The notes: generated by a model not told the origin, from the letters alone. Numbered from the stretch's first letter, positions 1-9,039 are shown. The stretch is DNA of 64,000 nucleotides from Acidiluteibacter ferrifornacis (GCF_009909615.1 NZ_WWNE01000011.1:1-64000), one strand, 5' to 3'. Made by a program: numbers and translations.

Positions 1-117
1 GCCGATTTTGAAAACTACACTGAACAACAACTGAATACTGAAATTCAGCAAGCACAAAACCAGCAACCTGCTGACGAATCTCCTGACGGTAGAGGTGGTG
101 ATTGGGAATTCCCTTAG
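1..117 (+). CDS. C-terminal end of an unknown protein (truncated by window start)
   Basis: Frame 1 is open from the first base to a TAG at 115-117 and gives 38 residues. The tail is rich in Gln, Asn and acidic residues and ends in Gly-Asp-Trp-Glu-Phe-Pro. No domain can be recognised from so short a piece. A hairpin at 172-197 lies downstream and may end its transcript. It is called coding because the frame is open from the edge and is followed by a non-coding AT-rich stretch; function is unknown. Confidence 0.6.
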   Translation, partial: ADFENYTEQQLNTEIQQAQNQQPADESPDGRGGDWEFP

Positions 118-171
118 TAGACCAATATTTTTTTAAAAAAATAAAACACTCCACACCATTCAAAGCGCACA

Positions 172-197
172 AAACATCACACCTTAAAGTGATGTTT
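172..197 (+). terminator. Possible terminator hairpin after the truncated first gene
   Basis: AAACATCAC at 172-180 pairs with GTGATGTTT at 189-197 around an 8-nt loop, a 9-bp stem. Only a broken T-run follows, so termination may be weak. Confidence 0.5.
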
Positions 198-332
198 ATT
201 AATTATTTAAATACCAAAAATACAGTATTTAACAACTTTCTATATGCACAATTTTGGATTATTGTCCTTTTATAAGGATGACATTCAGCCTAATTTTACA
301 TCGTAGGTTAAAAAAATAGCCTCTTCGTAGAG

Positions 333-1418
333 ATGATTAAAATTAGAAACCTTGTACGCCAATTAAACACCGAAGACTACAATTCTTTGGTTGTTAACTT
401 TGAGGACTCTAATAATATCCTACTCAAAGGCATTATTGAACTCTACAGAAATCATATTTACAGTGATGAAAAGATGGCTGAAGTTCTTCAAATCAACTCC
501 TACCTATATTTAGAGTTAAAACGATCACTGAAAAGAAAAATCTATGCGCTTTACGAAATTGATTGCAATGAAATAAAGCACAGCTTATTGAATAGAGTAT
601 CCTATTTATCTACTAGACCTAGCAACTTTAATTGTGATGAAGAGAACTTAATTCTACACTCCTTTCTAAGCGATTTAAATAAGTTTAATCTAGATTATTA
701 TGCTGCCCCAATTTATGAAAAGCTAACTCAACTGAATAGAAATAATGAGAAATATGAAGAGTATTATAAACTTTATAGAAGTCATTATAATATCAAACAA
801 TCTAATGAAAGATGTTTAACTCTATTCATGCATTTAAATTCAAAAATTGGAGAATACAATCAAGATCCTTGTACTGAATTTAAGTCCCAAATTGATAGAA
901 CGTTACTTGAATTGAAAAATATTTTCACGTATAACCAGAATGGGTATACTTCAAGCATTTATCATTTGGCTATTCTATTGTCCAGCGCCTTTTTACCAGA
1001 AAGTAAATACGCCCTCACGTCAATAGAAACTATTGAAAATTCTTATTTAACAACCAATGAATTGATTCAGCAACTACCAGCTGGAGCTGAACAATTTTAC
1101 TTAAACAATATACTTGCTCTATCAGGCATGAAGTTTTTGTTAGAAAATAACAACCCCACTTTCGAAACTGCGTTTATTTTACAAATAAATACTGCAAAAC
1201 ACGTAGTTTATTACAACTTAAACTTTCCAACTGATATTGCAAAAGATTTAATAACCTCCTACCAAGAAAGATACCTTAATAACCAATCATTTACCCCCTC
1301 GAAAGGATTGGTTATTTCTCTACAAGAAAACCTTGTTAAAACAAAGAATGCAATCAACTATTTTACAAAGAACAGGGAACTAAACCCACTGACAAATAGA
1401 TCTACTGCATTCAGCTAA
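333..1418 (+). CDS. Conserved-looking helical protein of unknown function
   Basis: A 361-residue protein read from ATG 333. It has no signal peptide or membrane segment, so it is probably cytoplasmic. The sequence is rich in Leu, Asn, Tyr, Lys and Glu and appears almost wholly alpha-helical, with repeated Leu/Tyr-spaced helices that suggest a TPR-like or other helical-repeat scaffold. No catalytic motif was recognised. It stands alone between the truncated first gene and a bidirectional terminator at 1471-1500. Codon use resembles the neighbours. The reading frame is firm but the function is unknown. Confidence 0.8.
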   Translation: MIKIRNLVRQLNTEDYNSLVVNFEDSNNILLKGIIELYRNHIYSDEKMAEVLQINSYLYLELKRSLKRKIYALYEIDCNEIKHSLLNRVSYLSTRPSNFNCDEENLILHSFLSDLNKFNLDYYAAPIYEKLTQLNRNNEKYEEYYKLYRSHYNIKQSNERCLTLFMHLNSKIGEYNQDPCTEFKSQIDRTLLELKNIFTYNQNGYTSSIYHLAILLSSAFLPESKYALTSIETIENSYLTTNELIQQLPAGAEQFYLNNILALSGMKFLLENNNPTFETAFILQINTAKHVVYYNLNFPTDIAKDLITSYQERYLNNQSFTPSKGLVISLQENLVKTKNAINYFTKNRELNPLTNRSTAFS

Positions 1419-1470
1419 ACAACACTCTTGAAAATAATAATTGGTTAAAACTTTCTGTTTAGTTGCCGAA

Positions 1471-1500
1471 AACTCCTCACACCCAATGAGGAGTTTTTTT
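1471..1500. terminator. Bidirectional rho-independent terminator
   Basis: AACTCCTCA at 1471-1479 pairs perfectly with TGAGGAGTT at 1487-1495 around a 7-nt loop and is followed by a T-run. An A-run precedes it, so it can serve both the plus-strand gene ending at 1418 and the minus-strand crcB ending at 1505. Confidence 0.85.
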
Positions 1501-1504
1501 ATTT

Positions 1505-1864
1505 TTACATACTTTTATTCAAATAGGCAATTATCCCCAATCCAAAGCCAACACTTATTAAAACATTAAGTAAAGCAATGCAATAATTACCATCTTTGAA
1601 AAGAGTAAAGGTCTCCAAACTAAAAGTAGAGAATGTGCTAAAACCGCCACAAAAGCCTATAATCAATAAGGGCCTATAAATTGAATCGATTGGCCACTTT
1701 GTGGTACTATAAAATACCAACACTCCTATCAGTAAACAACTTACCAAATTAGTTAATACCGTGGCTACTGGAAATTTATGCGTTTGAAATTGAAATAGAA
1801 TACTGATTGCATACCTTAACACACTACCAATTCCTCCTCCTACAAAGACTAATACATAATTCAT
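1505..1864 (-). CDS. crcB: CrcB/Fluc family fluoride channel
   Basis: A 119-residue, four-helix membrane protein of the usual CrcB/Fluc length. Family hallmarks visible are an N-terminal GGGIGSVLRY segment, the Thr-Asn pair before the second helix (TNLVSCLLIG) and GFCGGFSTFSTFS, the Gly/Phe/Ser/Thr motif that lines the pore. Members work as dual-topology dimers that export fluoride from the cytoplasm. Its ATG overlaps the TGA of the upstream PAP2 gene by 4 bp, so it is translationally coupled as the last gene of an obg-PAP2-crcB operon. No fluoride riboswitch was seen in front of it. Confidence 0.92.
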   Translation of the reverse strand: MNYVLVFVGGGIGSVLRYAISILFQFQTHKFPVATVLTNLVSCLLIGVLVFYSTTKWPIDSIYRPLLIIGFCGGFSTFSTFSLETFTLFKDGNYCIALLNVLISVGFGLGIIAYLNKSM

Positions 1865-2454
1865 TTTGTTTGAGAATTGATTCCAAAATTGAATCGTTTA
1901 TCGATCCAATTCATGAAAGAATAATCAAGATAGGCAATCAAAACACCTAAAAGAGCTCCACACAGAACATCTAAAGGAAAGTGAACACCTAGGTAAACTC
2001 GGCTATACGAGACAACTGTAGCCCATATTAACAAACCAAACAACCAGCTTCTATTCTTTAAAATCAACCCAATAAAAGTGGCCAAAGCAAATGTATTTGT
2101 AGCATGAGAAGAAACGAATCCAAACTTTCCACCACATCGATTATCCACTATATAAACCAACCCTTCTAGTGTTGGGTCATGACATGGCCTAAAACGTTCA
2201 AACACATTTTTAAATAGATTAACAGAAATTTGATCTGAAGCTACAATTAACAATACCACAAAAAACAATATATAAAAACCCTTCGTTTTATACTGTTTAA
2301 ATACAAAATAAAGTAAAACGGCATATAACGGGATCCACTCTAACTTTCCCGAAACAAACACCATTAGCGAATCAAGCTGAGGAGCTCCACAGCCATTTAA
2401 AGATAAAAATAGAGACTTGTCAAGATGGATTAATTGGTCAATAATACTACTCAT
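1861..2454 (-). CDS. PAP2-family membrane phosphatase (undecaprenyl-diphosphatase-like)
   Basis: A 197-residue integral membrane phosphatase with the three PAP2 motifs in order: KNVFERFRP (KxxxxxxRP), SSHATN (the PSGH position, here SSHA) and [13 protein letters not shown] (SRxxxxxHxxxD). The catalytic histidines are in the second and third motifs. Several hydrophobic helices surround them. Members of this size in Bacteroidota often recycle undecaprenyl diphosphate to the monophosphate for cell-wall synthesis, but lipid A or phosphatidate phosphatases share the fold, so the substrate is inferred. It overlaps obg by 8 bp upstream and crcB by 4 bp downstream. Confidence 0.88.
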   Translation of the reverse strand: MSSIIDQLIHLDKSLFLSLNGCGAPQLDSLMVFVSGKLEWIPLYAVLLYFVFKQYKTKGFYILFFVVLLIVASDQISVNLFKNVFERFRPCHDPTLEGLVYIVDNRCGGKFGFVSSHATNTFALATFIGLILKNRSWLFGLLIWATVVSYSRVYLGVHFPLDVLCGALLGVLIAYLDYSFMNWIDKRFNFGINSQTK

Positions 2455-3442
2455 TTATCGTAAGATTTTTCCACAAGAGGTCTTTTAACTCAGTCAACCC
2501 TTGTTGCGCCACCGAAGAAATAAAAATAGAATCCAAATCAGGCAACTGAGCTTTAATTTCCGACTTTAATTCCTCATCCAACATATCAGATTTAGATATT
2601 GCTAATATTCTTTTCTTGTCCAATAATTCAGGATTATACGCTCTCAATTCATTCAACAAAATTTCATACTCTTTTGCAATATCCTCACTATCTGCTGGCA
2701 CCATAAACAACAGCAAGCTGTTTCTCTCAATATGTCTCAAAAATCGCAACCCTATCCCTTTTCCAGTATGAGCCCCCTCAATAATACCAGGGATATCTGC
2801 CATAATAAAGGACTTAAAATCACGATAAGGCACGATTCCTAAATTAGGCACCAATGTAGTAAAAGGATAATTTGCGATTTCTGGTTTTGCTGCTGTGATA
2901 ACAGAAAGCAATGTTGATTTCCCTGCATTCGGGAAGCCAACTAAACCCACATCAGCAAGAACTTTCAATTCTAGAATCTTCCATTGTGTTTGCCCTTCTT
3001 CACCAGGCTGAGCATATCTTGGTGATTGATTAGTTGCTGATTTAAATTTTGTGTTCCCTTGTCCACCTTTTCCTCCACTAAGTAGGATCACTGTTTGCCC
3101 ATCTTCAGTAATTTCAAATTCAACCTCTCCTGTTTCAGCGTCTCTAGCAATCGTTCCTACGGGGACATCGATAACTTCATCATTTCCATCTCCTCCGCTT
3201 CTGTTATTCGCTCCTCCGCCTTCGCCATCTCCAGCGCTAATATGTTTTCTATACTTCAAGTGCAATAGGGTCCATAATTGGGCATTTCCTCTCAATACGA
3301 TATGTCCACCTCTACCACCATTTCCTCCATCAGGACCACCTTTTGCTGTCAATCGATCTCGGTAAAAATGAGTAGAACCTCTCCCACCTCTACCAGATTT
3401 AAAGGCAATCTTAACGTAATCTACAAAGTTATTTTCGGACAT
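2447..3442 (-). CDS. obg: Obg/CgtA GTPase
   Basis: A 331-residue GTPase that binds the 50S ribosomal subunit and links ribosome assembly to growth state. Residues 1-160 form the glycine-rich Obg domain with many GG and GxGG turns. The G domain follows: G1 GFPNAGKST (169-177), G3 [14 protein letters not shown] (216-229), G4 reading SKSD (283-286) where most GTPases have NKxD, and G5 ISS near 308. The C-terminal OCT domain of Firmicutes Obg is absent, as is usual for Bacteroidota. It is first in an operon with the PAP2 and crcB genes and has a perfect -7 box 19 bp upstream. Confidence 0.96.
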   Translation of the reverse strand: MSENNFVDYVKIAFKSGRGGRGSTHFYRDRLTAKGGPDGGNGGRGGHIVLRGNAQLWTLLHLKYRKHISAGDGEGGGANNRSGGDGNDEVIDVPVGTIARDAETGEVEFEITEDGQTVILLSGGKGGQGNTKFKSATNQSPRYAQPGEEGQTQWKILELKVLADVGLVGFPNAGKSTLLSVITAAKPEIANYPFTTLVPNLGIVPYRDFKSFIMADIPGIIEGAHTGKGIGLRFLRHIERNSLLLFMVPADSEDIAKEYEILLNELRAYNPELLDKKRILAISKSDMLDEELKSEIKAQLPDLDSIFISSVAQQGLTELKDLLWKNLTINE

Positions 3443-3461
3443 CTACATTTTGTTTAATTTG

Positions 3462-3469
3462 CAAATTTA
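3462..3469 (-). promoter_or_regulatory. Bacteroidota -7 box for obg operon
   Basis: The minus strand reads TAAATTTG, a perfect TAnnTTTG, and its end lies 19 nt before the obg ATG at 3442, giving a short 5' leader. Confidence 0.7.
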
Positions 3470-3607
3470 AACTTTTAGTAAGGAATAGGACTTTGATAGT
3501 AAAAAATAAAAGATTCGTCTATTTTTTGTTTTTTTGTTCGTAAAATGAAATTATCTTTAGGCTATCACTACTTTAACATAATTTAAAACCCAACAATAAA
3601 CTCACCT

Positions 3608-3615
3608 TAACTTTG
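3608..3615 (+). promoter_or_regulatory. Perfect -7 box overlapping the TTG start of the phosphatase gene
   Basis: TAACTTTG fits TAnnTTTG exactly. Its last three bases are the TTG that must start the downstream gene if the receiver domain is to be complete. Transcription from this box would begin near 3620, inside the coding frame. Either the match is fortuitous or translation starts at a non-standard codon. Confidence 0.45.
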
Positions 3616-5268
3616 AACATTTTAATAGTTGTTGACAACGAGGACGATGCATTCTTCCTGAGCGAATTGATAGAAAGTAATCATCCTGAAGAAAAATCAA
3701 TATTTCATAAGAGCACCCTATTAGAAGCTAGCAAAGCACTCAACTGTGATAAGTTTGACATCGTTTTAATAGACCTCACCCTACCTGATAGCTTCGGCAT
3801 TTTTAATTATCTTAAGCTTTTCCAAGAAAATGCAGACACTCCATTCATTGTTTTAACCGGTATAAATGATGAGTATGTTGGAATTAATGCAGTTAAAAAT
3901 GGAGCTCAAGACTTTTTAGTGAAAGGAAATTTTGACGAATTACTCCTGAATCGATCCATTCAATATTCTATAGAGCGAAAAAAGACGGAAGTTACTCTTA
4001 GAAGAAGCGAAAATCGATATAAAGAACTATTCTACCATTCGATAGATGCTATCTATATGACCAATGAAAGAGGTGAATTCATTACCATCAATCCATCTGG
4101 TTTAAAATTATTTGAAATCGAGAAAGAAAAATTAGATCATTATAGTGCTCATGATCTTTATATCGATCAGAACGAAAGAGAACAACTGATCAAAGAAATT
4201 GAAAAAACCTCTAGTGTTAAAGACTTTGAGGTGAAACTAAAAAAGCAACAAAGTGGAGAGGTAATAGACTGCCTTTTAAGTACTATTAAAATTTTTGATG
4301 AAGTACAGAATGATTACCTGTATCAAGGTATTATTAGAGACATTACCGCAAAAAAATTAGCTGAAAAAGCTTTAAATCAAAGTCTAAAAGACCTGGATAG
4401 AGCAAATGAGAGCCTCATCACCCTCAACAACAGCCTAGAAGAATTGGTTCAAGAAAGAACCTTTCAGTTGAATAAAGAAAAGGAAATCGTTGAAATCCAA
4501 AACTTAGAAATAAAGCGGAGTATTCAGTATGCTAAAAGAATTCAAGCATCGATTCTACCTACTCAAAGCTACATTAGACAAACCCTACCCGACTCATTTA
4601 TATATTACCATCCGAAAGATATTGTGAGTGGAGATTTTTATTGGTTCACCCAAATTGGACACAAAGCAGTAATAGCTGCTGTAGATTGTACAGGTCACGG
4701 TGTTCCTGGTGCTTTTATGTCAATTATTGGATATACAGCTTTAAACTATATTATCAACGATAAAAAGATATTAGAACCTTCGGTTATTTTAAAAGAATTA
4801 GATAAACAAGTTCGCACAAGTATCAATCAACAGGGAGCAAATATTGAGAACTCTACAGACGGAATGGAGCTGGGTATAAGCGTCATCGACTTTCAAACAA
4901 ACAAAATAGAATATTCAGGAGCCAATCGGCCAATGTATATTTACACTAAAAATGAGCTTCATAAAATAACTACGTCTAAGAATTCAATTGGTGGAGATCG
5001 AGAGGGTAATGTAAAAAAGGAATTTAAAACCTTTAGACATCAATTTCAAACTGGAGATTTGTTCTATCTTTTAAGTGATGGCTATGTAGATCAGTTTGGA
5101 GGACCTAGAGGCAAAAAGTTTATGAGTAAAAATATCATACACCTTATCGAAGCAATTAAACATTTACCAATGAGAGACCAAGGTAAACTCTTTGAGAAAA
5201 ACATCATCGATTGGAAAGGCAACGAAGAACAAGTAGACGATATTCTGGTTATCGGAGTAAGATTATAA
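3613..5268 (+). CDS. Response regulator with PAS and PP2C/SpoIIE phosphatase domains
   Basis: A 551-residue cytoplasmic signalling protein. Residues 1-120 form a receiver with an acidic cluster near 9-13, phospho-acceptor Asp54 in DIVLIDLTLPDS and the conserved Lys in LVKG. A PAS domain (about 130-245) ends in the usual RDITAKKLAEKAL linker. A coiled coil (about 245-310) leads to a SpoIIE/RsbU-type phosphatase with metal-binding Asp in SGDFYW, AAVDCTGHGVPGAF and LLSDGYVDQ. Such proteins dephosphorylate anti-sigma antagonists in partner-switching pathways; the partner is not visible here. There is no ATG before the PAS domain. The TTG at 3613 gives a full receiver but lies inside a perfect -7 box. 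Confidence 0.88.
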   Translation: MNILIVVDNEDDAFFLSELIESNHPEEKSIFHKSTLLEASKALNCDKFDIVLIDLTLPDSFGIFNYLKLFQENADTPFIVLTGINDEYVGINAVKNGAQDFLVKGNFDELLLNRSIQYSIERKKTEVTLRRSENRYKELFYHSIDAIYMTNERGEFITINPSGLKLFEIEKEKLDHYSAHDLYIDQNEREQLIKEIEKTSSVKDFEVKLKKQQSGEVIDCLLSTIKIFDEVQNDYLYQGIIRDITAKKLAEKALNQSLKDLDRANESLITLNNSLEELVQERTFQLNKEKEIVEIQNLEIKRSIQYAKRIQASILPTQSYIRQTLPDSFIYYHPKDIVSGDFYWFTQIGHKAVIAAVDCTGHGVPGAFMSIIGYTALNYIINDKKILEPSVILKELDKQVRTSINQQGANIENSTDGMELGISVIDFQTNKIEYSGANRPMYIYTKNELHKITTSKNSIGGDREGNVKKEFKTFRHQFQTGDLFYLLSDGYVDQFGGPRGKKFMSKNIIHLIEAIKHLPMRDQGKLFEKNIIDWKGNEEQVDDILVIGVRL

Positions 5269-5271
5269 AAA

Positions 5272-5300
5272 AAGGGAGTGCAATGCTCTCCCTTCCTTCT
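5272..5300. terminator. Bidirectional terminator between convergent genes
   Basis: AAGGGAG (5272-5278) pairs with CTCCCTT (5288-5294). An A-run precedes it and a T-rich stretch follows, so it can serve the phosphatase gene on the plus strand and adk on the minus strand. Confidence 0.75.
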
Positions 5301-5304
5301 TTTA

Positions 5305-5874
5305 TTATTGTTTGATTTTCTCTGTCAATCTATTAAAAACTTCATCCATACTACCTACGCCATCTATTACGTTATATTTCCCTTGCTTATTGTAGTATAC
5401 TTTTAACGGGGAAGTCACTTTATTGTAAGTTACAATTCTATTAAAAATTACCGACTCATTTTTATCATCCTCCCTACCGGAGTCCTTTCCTCTTTGAACA
5501 ATTCGGGCCACTAATTCTTCATCATCCACTTCTAGAGACAACATTACTGTTATAGAGGTATTGTAATCTTCTAATAAAGCATCTAGAGCTTTGGCCTGCT
5601 CTGTTGTTCTAGGAAAACCATCAAAAATAAAGCCTTTGGCATCAGAATTTTGCTCCAATTTCGACTCTATCATCCCAATAACTACCTCATCTGGAACCAA
5701 CTCACCCTTATTCATAAAGGCTTGTGCTTCTAGACCCAACTTAGTCTTTTCTTTAATTTCAGCTCTCAATAAATCTCCTGTTGAAAGGTGCACTAAATTA
5801 TATGCTTCTTTTAATTTAGTTGCTTGAGTGCCTTTTCCTGCCCCTGGAGGTCCAAATAATACAATATTTAACAT
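5305..5874 (-). CDS. adk: Adenylate kinase
   Basis: A 189-residue enzyme that interconverts ATP plus AMP and two ADP. Visible are the P-loop GPPGAGKGT (8-16), the AMP-binding STGDLLR segment, GFPRT, and a short LID around RGKDSGREDD without zinc-binding cysteines, that is, the short-LID form typical of Bacteroidota. Length is normal for this form. It lies 16 bp downstream of hpt on the same strand, a two-gene purine-nucleotide unit. Confidence 0.96.
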   Translation of the reverse strand: MLNIVLFGPPGAGKGTQATKLKEAYNLVHLSTGDLLRAEIKEKTKLGLEAQAFMNKGELVPDEVVIGMIESKLEQNSDAKGFIFDGFPRTTEQAKALDALLEDYNTSITVMLSLEVDDEELVARIVQRGKDSGREDDKNESVIFNRIVTYNKVTSPLKVYYNKQGKYNVIDGVGSMDEVFNRLTEKIKQ

Positions 5875-5890
5875 TGTCTTCTTTCTATTA

Positions 5891-6427
5891 TTAATCTTTT
5901 AAAACAAATAGTTCATTTAAATTTCTTCCAAAACCATCGTAGTCTAGGCCATACCCTACTACAAAAGCATTCGGAATTTCCATAGCAACATAGTCAACGG
6001 GGATGTCCTTATTATATGCCTCTGGTTTGAGCAGAAAAGTAGCAATTTTTATGGAGTTACAGCCAGCTTTTTTTAATAAATCGACAATTGTTTCTATAGT
6101 ATTTCCAGTATCTACGATATCTTCTACTATAATAACATCTCTACCTTCAAGACTTCTGTCTAAGCCAATCAATTGATTTACTTCACCTGTAGACTTCATT
6201 CCTTTATAACTAGCTACCTTCACAAAACTTATTTCACAAGAAAGGTTTACTTTTTTCATTAAGTCAGCAGCAAACAGAAAGCATCCATTGAGAACGCCTA
6301 AAAATAAAGGCGACTTGCCTTCATAATCTGAATTTATACTATTGGCTATGGTCGAAATTGAAGTAGCGATTTCTTCTTCGTTCTTATATAATCGAAATGT
6401 TTTGTCTAATATTTTTACTTCTTTCAA
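5891..6427 (-). CDS. hpt: Hypoxanthine phosphoribosyltransferase
   Basis: A 178-residue type I phosphoribosyltransferase for purine salvage (hypoxanthine or guanine plus PRPP to IMP or GMP). The PRPP motif is VIIVEDIVDTGNTI. An N-terminal GVLNGCFLFAADLM segment supplies the PPi loop, and the C-terminal part contains YVAMEIPNAFVVGYGLDYDGFGRNL, the base-binding and metal region typical of HPRT. Length is normal. It is the first gene of the hpt-adk pair and has no visible PurR-type operator. Confidence 0.94.
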   Translation of the reverse strand: MKEVKILDKTFRLYKNEEEIATSISTIANSINSDYEGKSPLFLGVLNGCFLFAADLMKKVNLSCEISFVKVASYKGMKSTGEVNQLIGLDRSLEGRDVIIVEDIVDTGNTIETIVDLLKKAGCNSIKIATFLLKPEAYNKDIPVDYVAMEIPNAFVVGYGLDYDGFGRNLNELFVLKD

Positions 6428-6644
6428 TTGATTGTTTTTTTTAAGGTTCCAAAAGTAATAAAATTCTAAGATTCCACTTGTGGTTTAAATTCCTTCCCTG
6501 ATCAAGGTTCAAGATTTTGCTCACTGCATATATTAAGTAAAAATCCATACGTAAAAACACTAATAAAAATTTCATTTTTTCTTCGACTACTAACTTGTTT
6601 AAAACTACTAAGTATTGATTTTAGTAGACAAACAAATTTTACCT

Positions 6645-6652
6645 TAACTTTG
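6645..6652 (+). promoter_or_regulatory. -7 box for T9SS cargo gene
   Basis: TAACTTTG is a perfect TAnnTTTG located 21 nt before the ATG at 6674. The TTG inside this box is in frame with the gene and could be mistaken for its start. Confidence 0.7.
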
Positions 6653-6673
6653 GCCACCCTAAAAAGTATCACA

Positions 6674-7669
6674 ATGAAGAATCTGTTAACCCCATATGGA
6701 ATTGGTGCATTCTTGATTAGCCTTGTATTTTTTCTCCATACCGATTCTGCTATTGCGCAATGCACAGTCACATCGTCAACAGGATATGAAGTTACTGTCA
6801 ACGTTGTTCCTCGCTCAGTCGTTGCACCAAGTTCATGTCCTTATGGCTATAATTACAACATTATCGTTGACTACACTGTTACTTTTAGTGGAGCTACAGC
6901 ACCATCATCCATGTATACCTTACAAGGAAATTTAAGATGTGGCAGTCATACCCTATTTTACAATTTGCCCAACTCCGGAGGAACTGGCTCCTACACCACG
7001 ACTTCAAATCCATACAGAAGTGCCTCAGACTGTGCAACAGCTACTACATCTTCTTTGGGTTGTAATAGCAGTACATTACAAATCGACGGACCAGGAATTT
7101 CCAATCGGACCATTTCATGCTCCGGCTCCCCACTTCCAGTTGAATTGATTGACTTTAAGGCAATAAAAACAACAAACCAAGTACTTTTAAAGTGGATTAC
7201 CGCTTCAGAAATCAATAATGATTACTTTTCAATTGAACGCTCAAGTGATGCAGAAAATTGGGAAATCATTGGCACAGTGAAGGGCTCTGGGAATTCAAAT
7301 CAAAAAAATGAGTACTCCTTTATAGATAAAGATCCATTAAAAGGAGACTCCTATTATCAAATAAAACAAACTGATTTCGATGGAACATCTACCTATTCGT
7401 TTATTTCGTCAGTAGAAGAAAATAAAATTTATTCACCTGTAGAACTAAAGGTTTACCCGAACCCCAGCGAAAACCACATCTCAATCGAAGGCGAAGAGAT
7501 TGAACTCTCACAAATTTTGATTTATTCTAGTTTGGGCAAAAATTTAACTCTGCAAATACCATCGACTATAATATCACCAACTATGATACAATATGATATT
7601 TCAAATCTTCCAAATGGTGTATATGTTATACAAACTCTTAGAGGAACCAAAAGGTTTGTAAAAATCTAG
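6674..7669 (+). CDS. Secreted protein with T9SS type A C-terminal sorting domain
   Basis: A 331-residue exported protein. I place the start at ATG 6674, because the upstream in-frame TTG (6650) is part of the promoter -7 box and the ATG gives a proper signal peptide ending near SAIA-Q. Residues about 30-150 form a Cys/Thr/Ser-rich domain with no recognised family. A beta-sandwich linker follows (PLPVELIDF to the conserved TASEINNDYF and YYQIKQTDFDG), then a type A sorting domain with KVYPNPSENHISIEG and a C-terminal GVYVIQTLRGTKRFVKI. Such proteins cross the outer membrane by the type IX system and are often surface-anchored. The linker and sorting region are paralogous to the gene at 50336. 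Its TAG overlaps the stop of the convergent transporter gene. Confidence 0.85.
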   Translation: MKNLLTPYGIGAFLISLVFFLHTDSAIAQCTVTSSTGYEVTVNVVPRSVVAPSSCPYGYNYNIIVDYTVTFSGATAPSSMYTLQGNLRCGSHTLFYNLPNSGGTGSYTTTSNPYRSASDCATATTSSLGCNSSTLQIDGPGISNRTISCSGSPLPVELIDFKAIKTTNQVLLKWITASEINNDYFSIERSSDAENWEIIGTVKGSGNSNQKNEYSFIDKDPLKGDSYYQIKQTDFDGTSTYSFISSVEENKIYSPVELKVYPNPSENHISIEGEEIELSQILIYSSLGKNLTLQIPSTIISPTMIQYDISNLPNGVYVIQTLRGTKRFVKI

Positions 7670-8400
7670 AACATCTTTGCGAGAACATCCCCCACCAAAA
7701 ATGATAATCCTGCTGCAAAAGCACCCAACATCAATGTTTCTATAATACTTCTGAAAGGATTAGTTTGATTCACCGAACTTTTTAACCAACCAATTAACAT
7801 AAATGCTACTGACGTCAGTAGTATTGCGACTAGAAATGGTTGTTCAATTTTTGTGGAAGAAAGATAATCCAAAACATATACAAGCAATGGAATGAAACCG
7901 ACCACAATAAACGATATGAATGTAACGGCGCCCATTTTAATAGGCGACTTTTCCTCTTTTATCATCCCCAACTCTTCCTTCATCATTACGTCTACCCAAC
8001 GCTTTTTGTTGGCTGTTATCACATCGACTACTTTTTCTAATAACTCTCCTTCAAATCCTTTGGCCGCATATATTTCCTTGACTTCCTCCCGCTCTTTTTC
8101 TGGTAGATGCTCAACTTCCCAATACTCTACTTGTTCATGCTTTTCAAAGCGTTCCAATTCTGACTTATTAGAAAGATAACTGCCTACCGACATTGCAAAA
8201 CCATCTGCAATCAAATTGGCAAACCCTAGAATAATAACTACTGAAGAATCTAAATTGGCTCCTGCTGCTCCTGCTACAACTGCAAAAGTAGTGACACTAC
8301 CATCTATTCCGCCATATACGAACTCTCCGATATAATCATTCCACTTATCCCAGAATTTAGATCCATTATGATACTCATACTCTCTATGTTCTTCCGCCAT
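7666..8400 (-). CDS. VIT1/CCC1-family transporter (Fe2+/Mn2+)
   Basis: A 244-residue membrane protein of the VIT/CCC1 family, which moves ferrous iron or manganese. The signature GGIDGSVTTFAVVAGAAGANL and FANLIADGFAMSVGSYLS cover the first two helices. A cytoplasmic Glu-rich segment (about 80-145, with EYWEVEHLPEKEREEVKEIY) corresponds to the metal-binding domain of plant VIT1. Three hydrophobic helices complete the C-terminal half. It overlaps the upstream membrane-protein gene by 1 bp (TAATG), which suggests translational coupling. The metal is inferred from the family. Confidence 0.88.
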   Translation of the reverse strand: MAEEHREYEYHNGSKFWDKWNDYIGEFVYGGIDGSVTTFAVVAGAAGANLDSSVVIILGFANLIADGFAMSVGSYLSNKSELERFEKHEQVEYWEVEHLPEKEREEVKEIYAAKGFEGELLEKVVDVITANKKRWVDVMMKEELGMIKEEKSPIKMGAVTFISFIVVGFIPLLVYVLDYLSSTKIEQPFLVAILLTSVAFMLIGWLKSSVNQTNPFRSIIETLMLGAFAAGLSFLVGDVLAKMF

Positions 8401-8924
8401 TATAAGTGTTGATCTATTTCTTGTTTTAAGTAATCGATGGCAGTTCTGGATGGAGACTGTTTCATACCTGCCATTAATTTTAATATTAATTGACTCAACT
8501 CCATACCCGATGCATCTTCAGGTAAAGAACTTGCAGCGGTATTTACAATTTTTAAGTTTTCTTCTTTTACTGTCCTAACCATCCTCCACGCCGAGGTACT
8601 AACATAAACCTGTTGTGATAAATTATGCTCATATTCTGTTCGTATGGCTTTAAGTAATTCTTGATGTAGTTTACTTCTAGACATTCCTCCGACATAAATC
8701 CGCATCACTAAATTCTCTAAGGATATTCGCTCTAAGAATAAAACAATTCTTTCGTAAGCCTGAAACTTAATAGGTGTCACTGTTTTTTGAGACTCTTTCC
8801 TAAAATCTAAAAGCCACTTTTTTTGAAAAGAGTCAATTAGTTTTTTCATCATAAAATAGATTCCAATGAACACAATTATGATTGGTAGAATAAATAGTAA
8901 TGCTTGTAGGATTGATTCTGTCAT
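8400..8924 (-). CDS. Membrane-anchored protein of unknown function, coupled to the VIT transporter
   Basis: A 174-residue protein with one N-terminal transmembrane helix (about 5-28) and a soluble, helical, basic-then-neutral cytoplasmic part. It resembles conserved hypothetical proteins seen in Flavobacteriales and has no catalytic motif I can name. Its stop overlaps the start of the VIT-family gene by one base, so the two are probably co-translated and may work together in metal handling or membrane homeostasis; that link is inference from position only. Confidence 0.75.
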   Translation of the reverse strand: MTESILQALLFILPIIIVFIGIYFMMKKLIDSFQKKWLLDFRKESQKTVTPIKFQAYERIVLFLERISLENLVMRIYVGGMSRSKLHQELLKAIRTEYEHNLSQQVYVSTSAWRMVRTVKEENLKIVNTAASSLPEDASGMELSQLILKLMAGMKQSPSRTAIDYLKQEIDQHL

Positions 8925-9031
8925 AAAATAGATTTTGAAAATTTAAAATTAATCGAATTATTTGGTTTATACCGCACCATTTTTTCTTAATATCTATTGT
9001 ATTTAATAGGGGCTGTAGTGAACAAATTTAT

Positions 9032-9039
9032 TAGATTTG
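9032..9039 (+). promoter_or_regulatory. -7 box for aspartate aminotransferase gene
   Basis: TAGATTTG is a perfect TAnnTTTG 31 nt before ATG 9071. Confidence 0.6.

Noticed and set aside
3051-3365. 104-codon plus-strand frame rich in Pro and Ser
   Set aside because: It is the reverse-strand shadow of the glycine-rich Obg domain.
6502-6801. 99-codon minus-strand frame
   Set aside because: It covers the promoter and signal peptide region of the T9SS cargo gene on the other strand and has no family resemblance.
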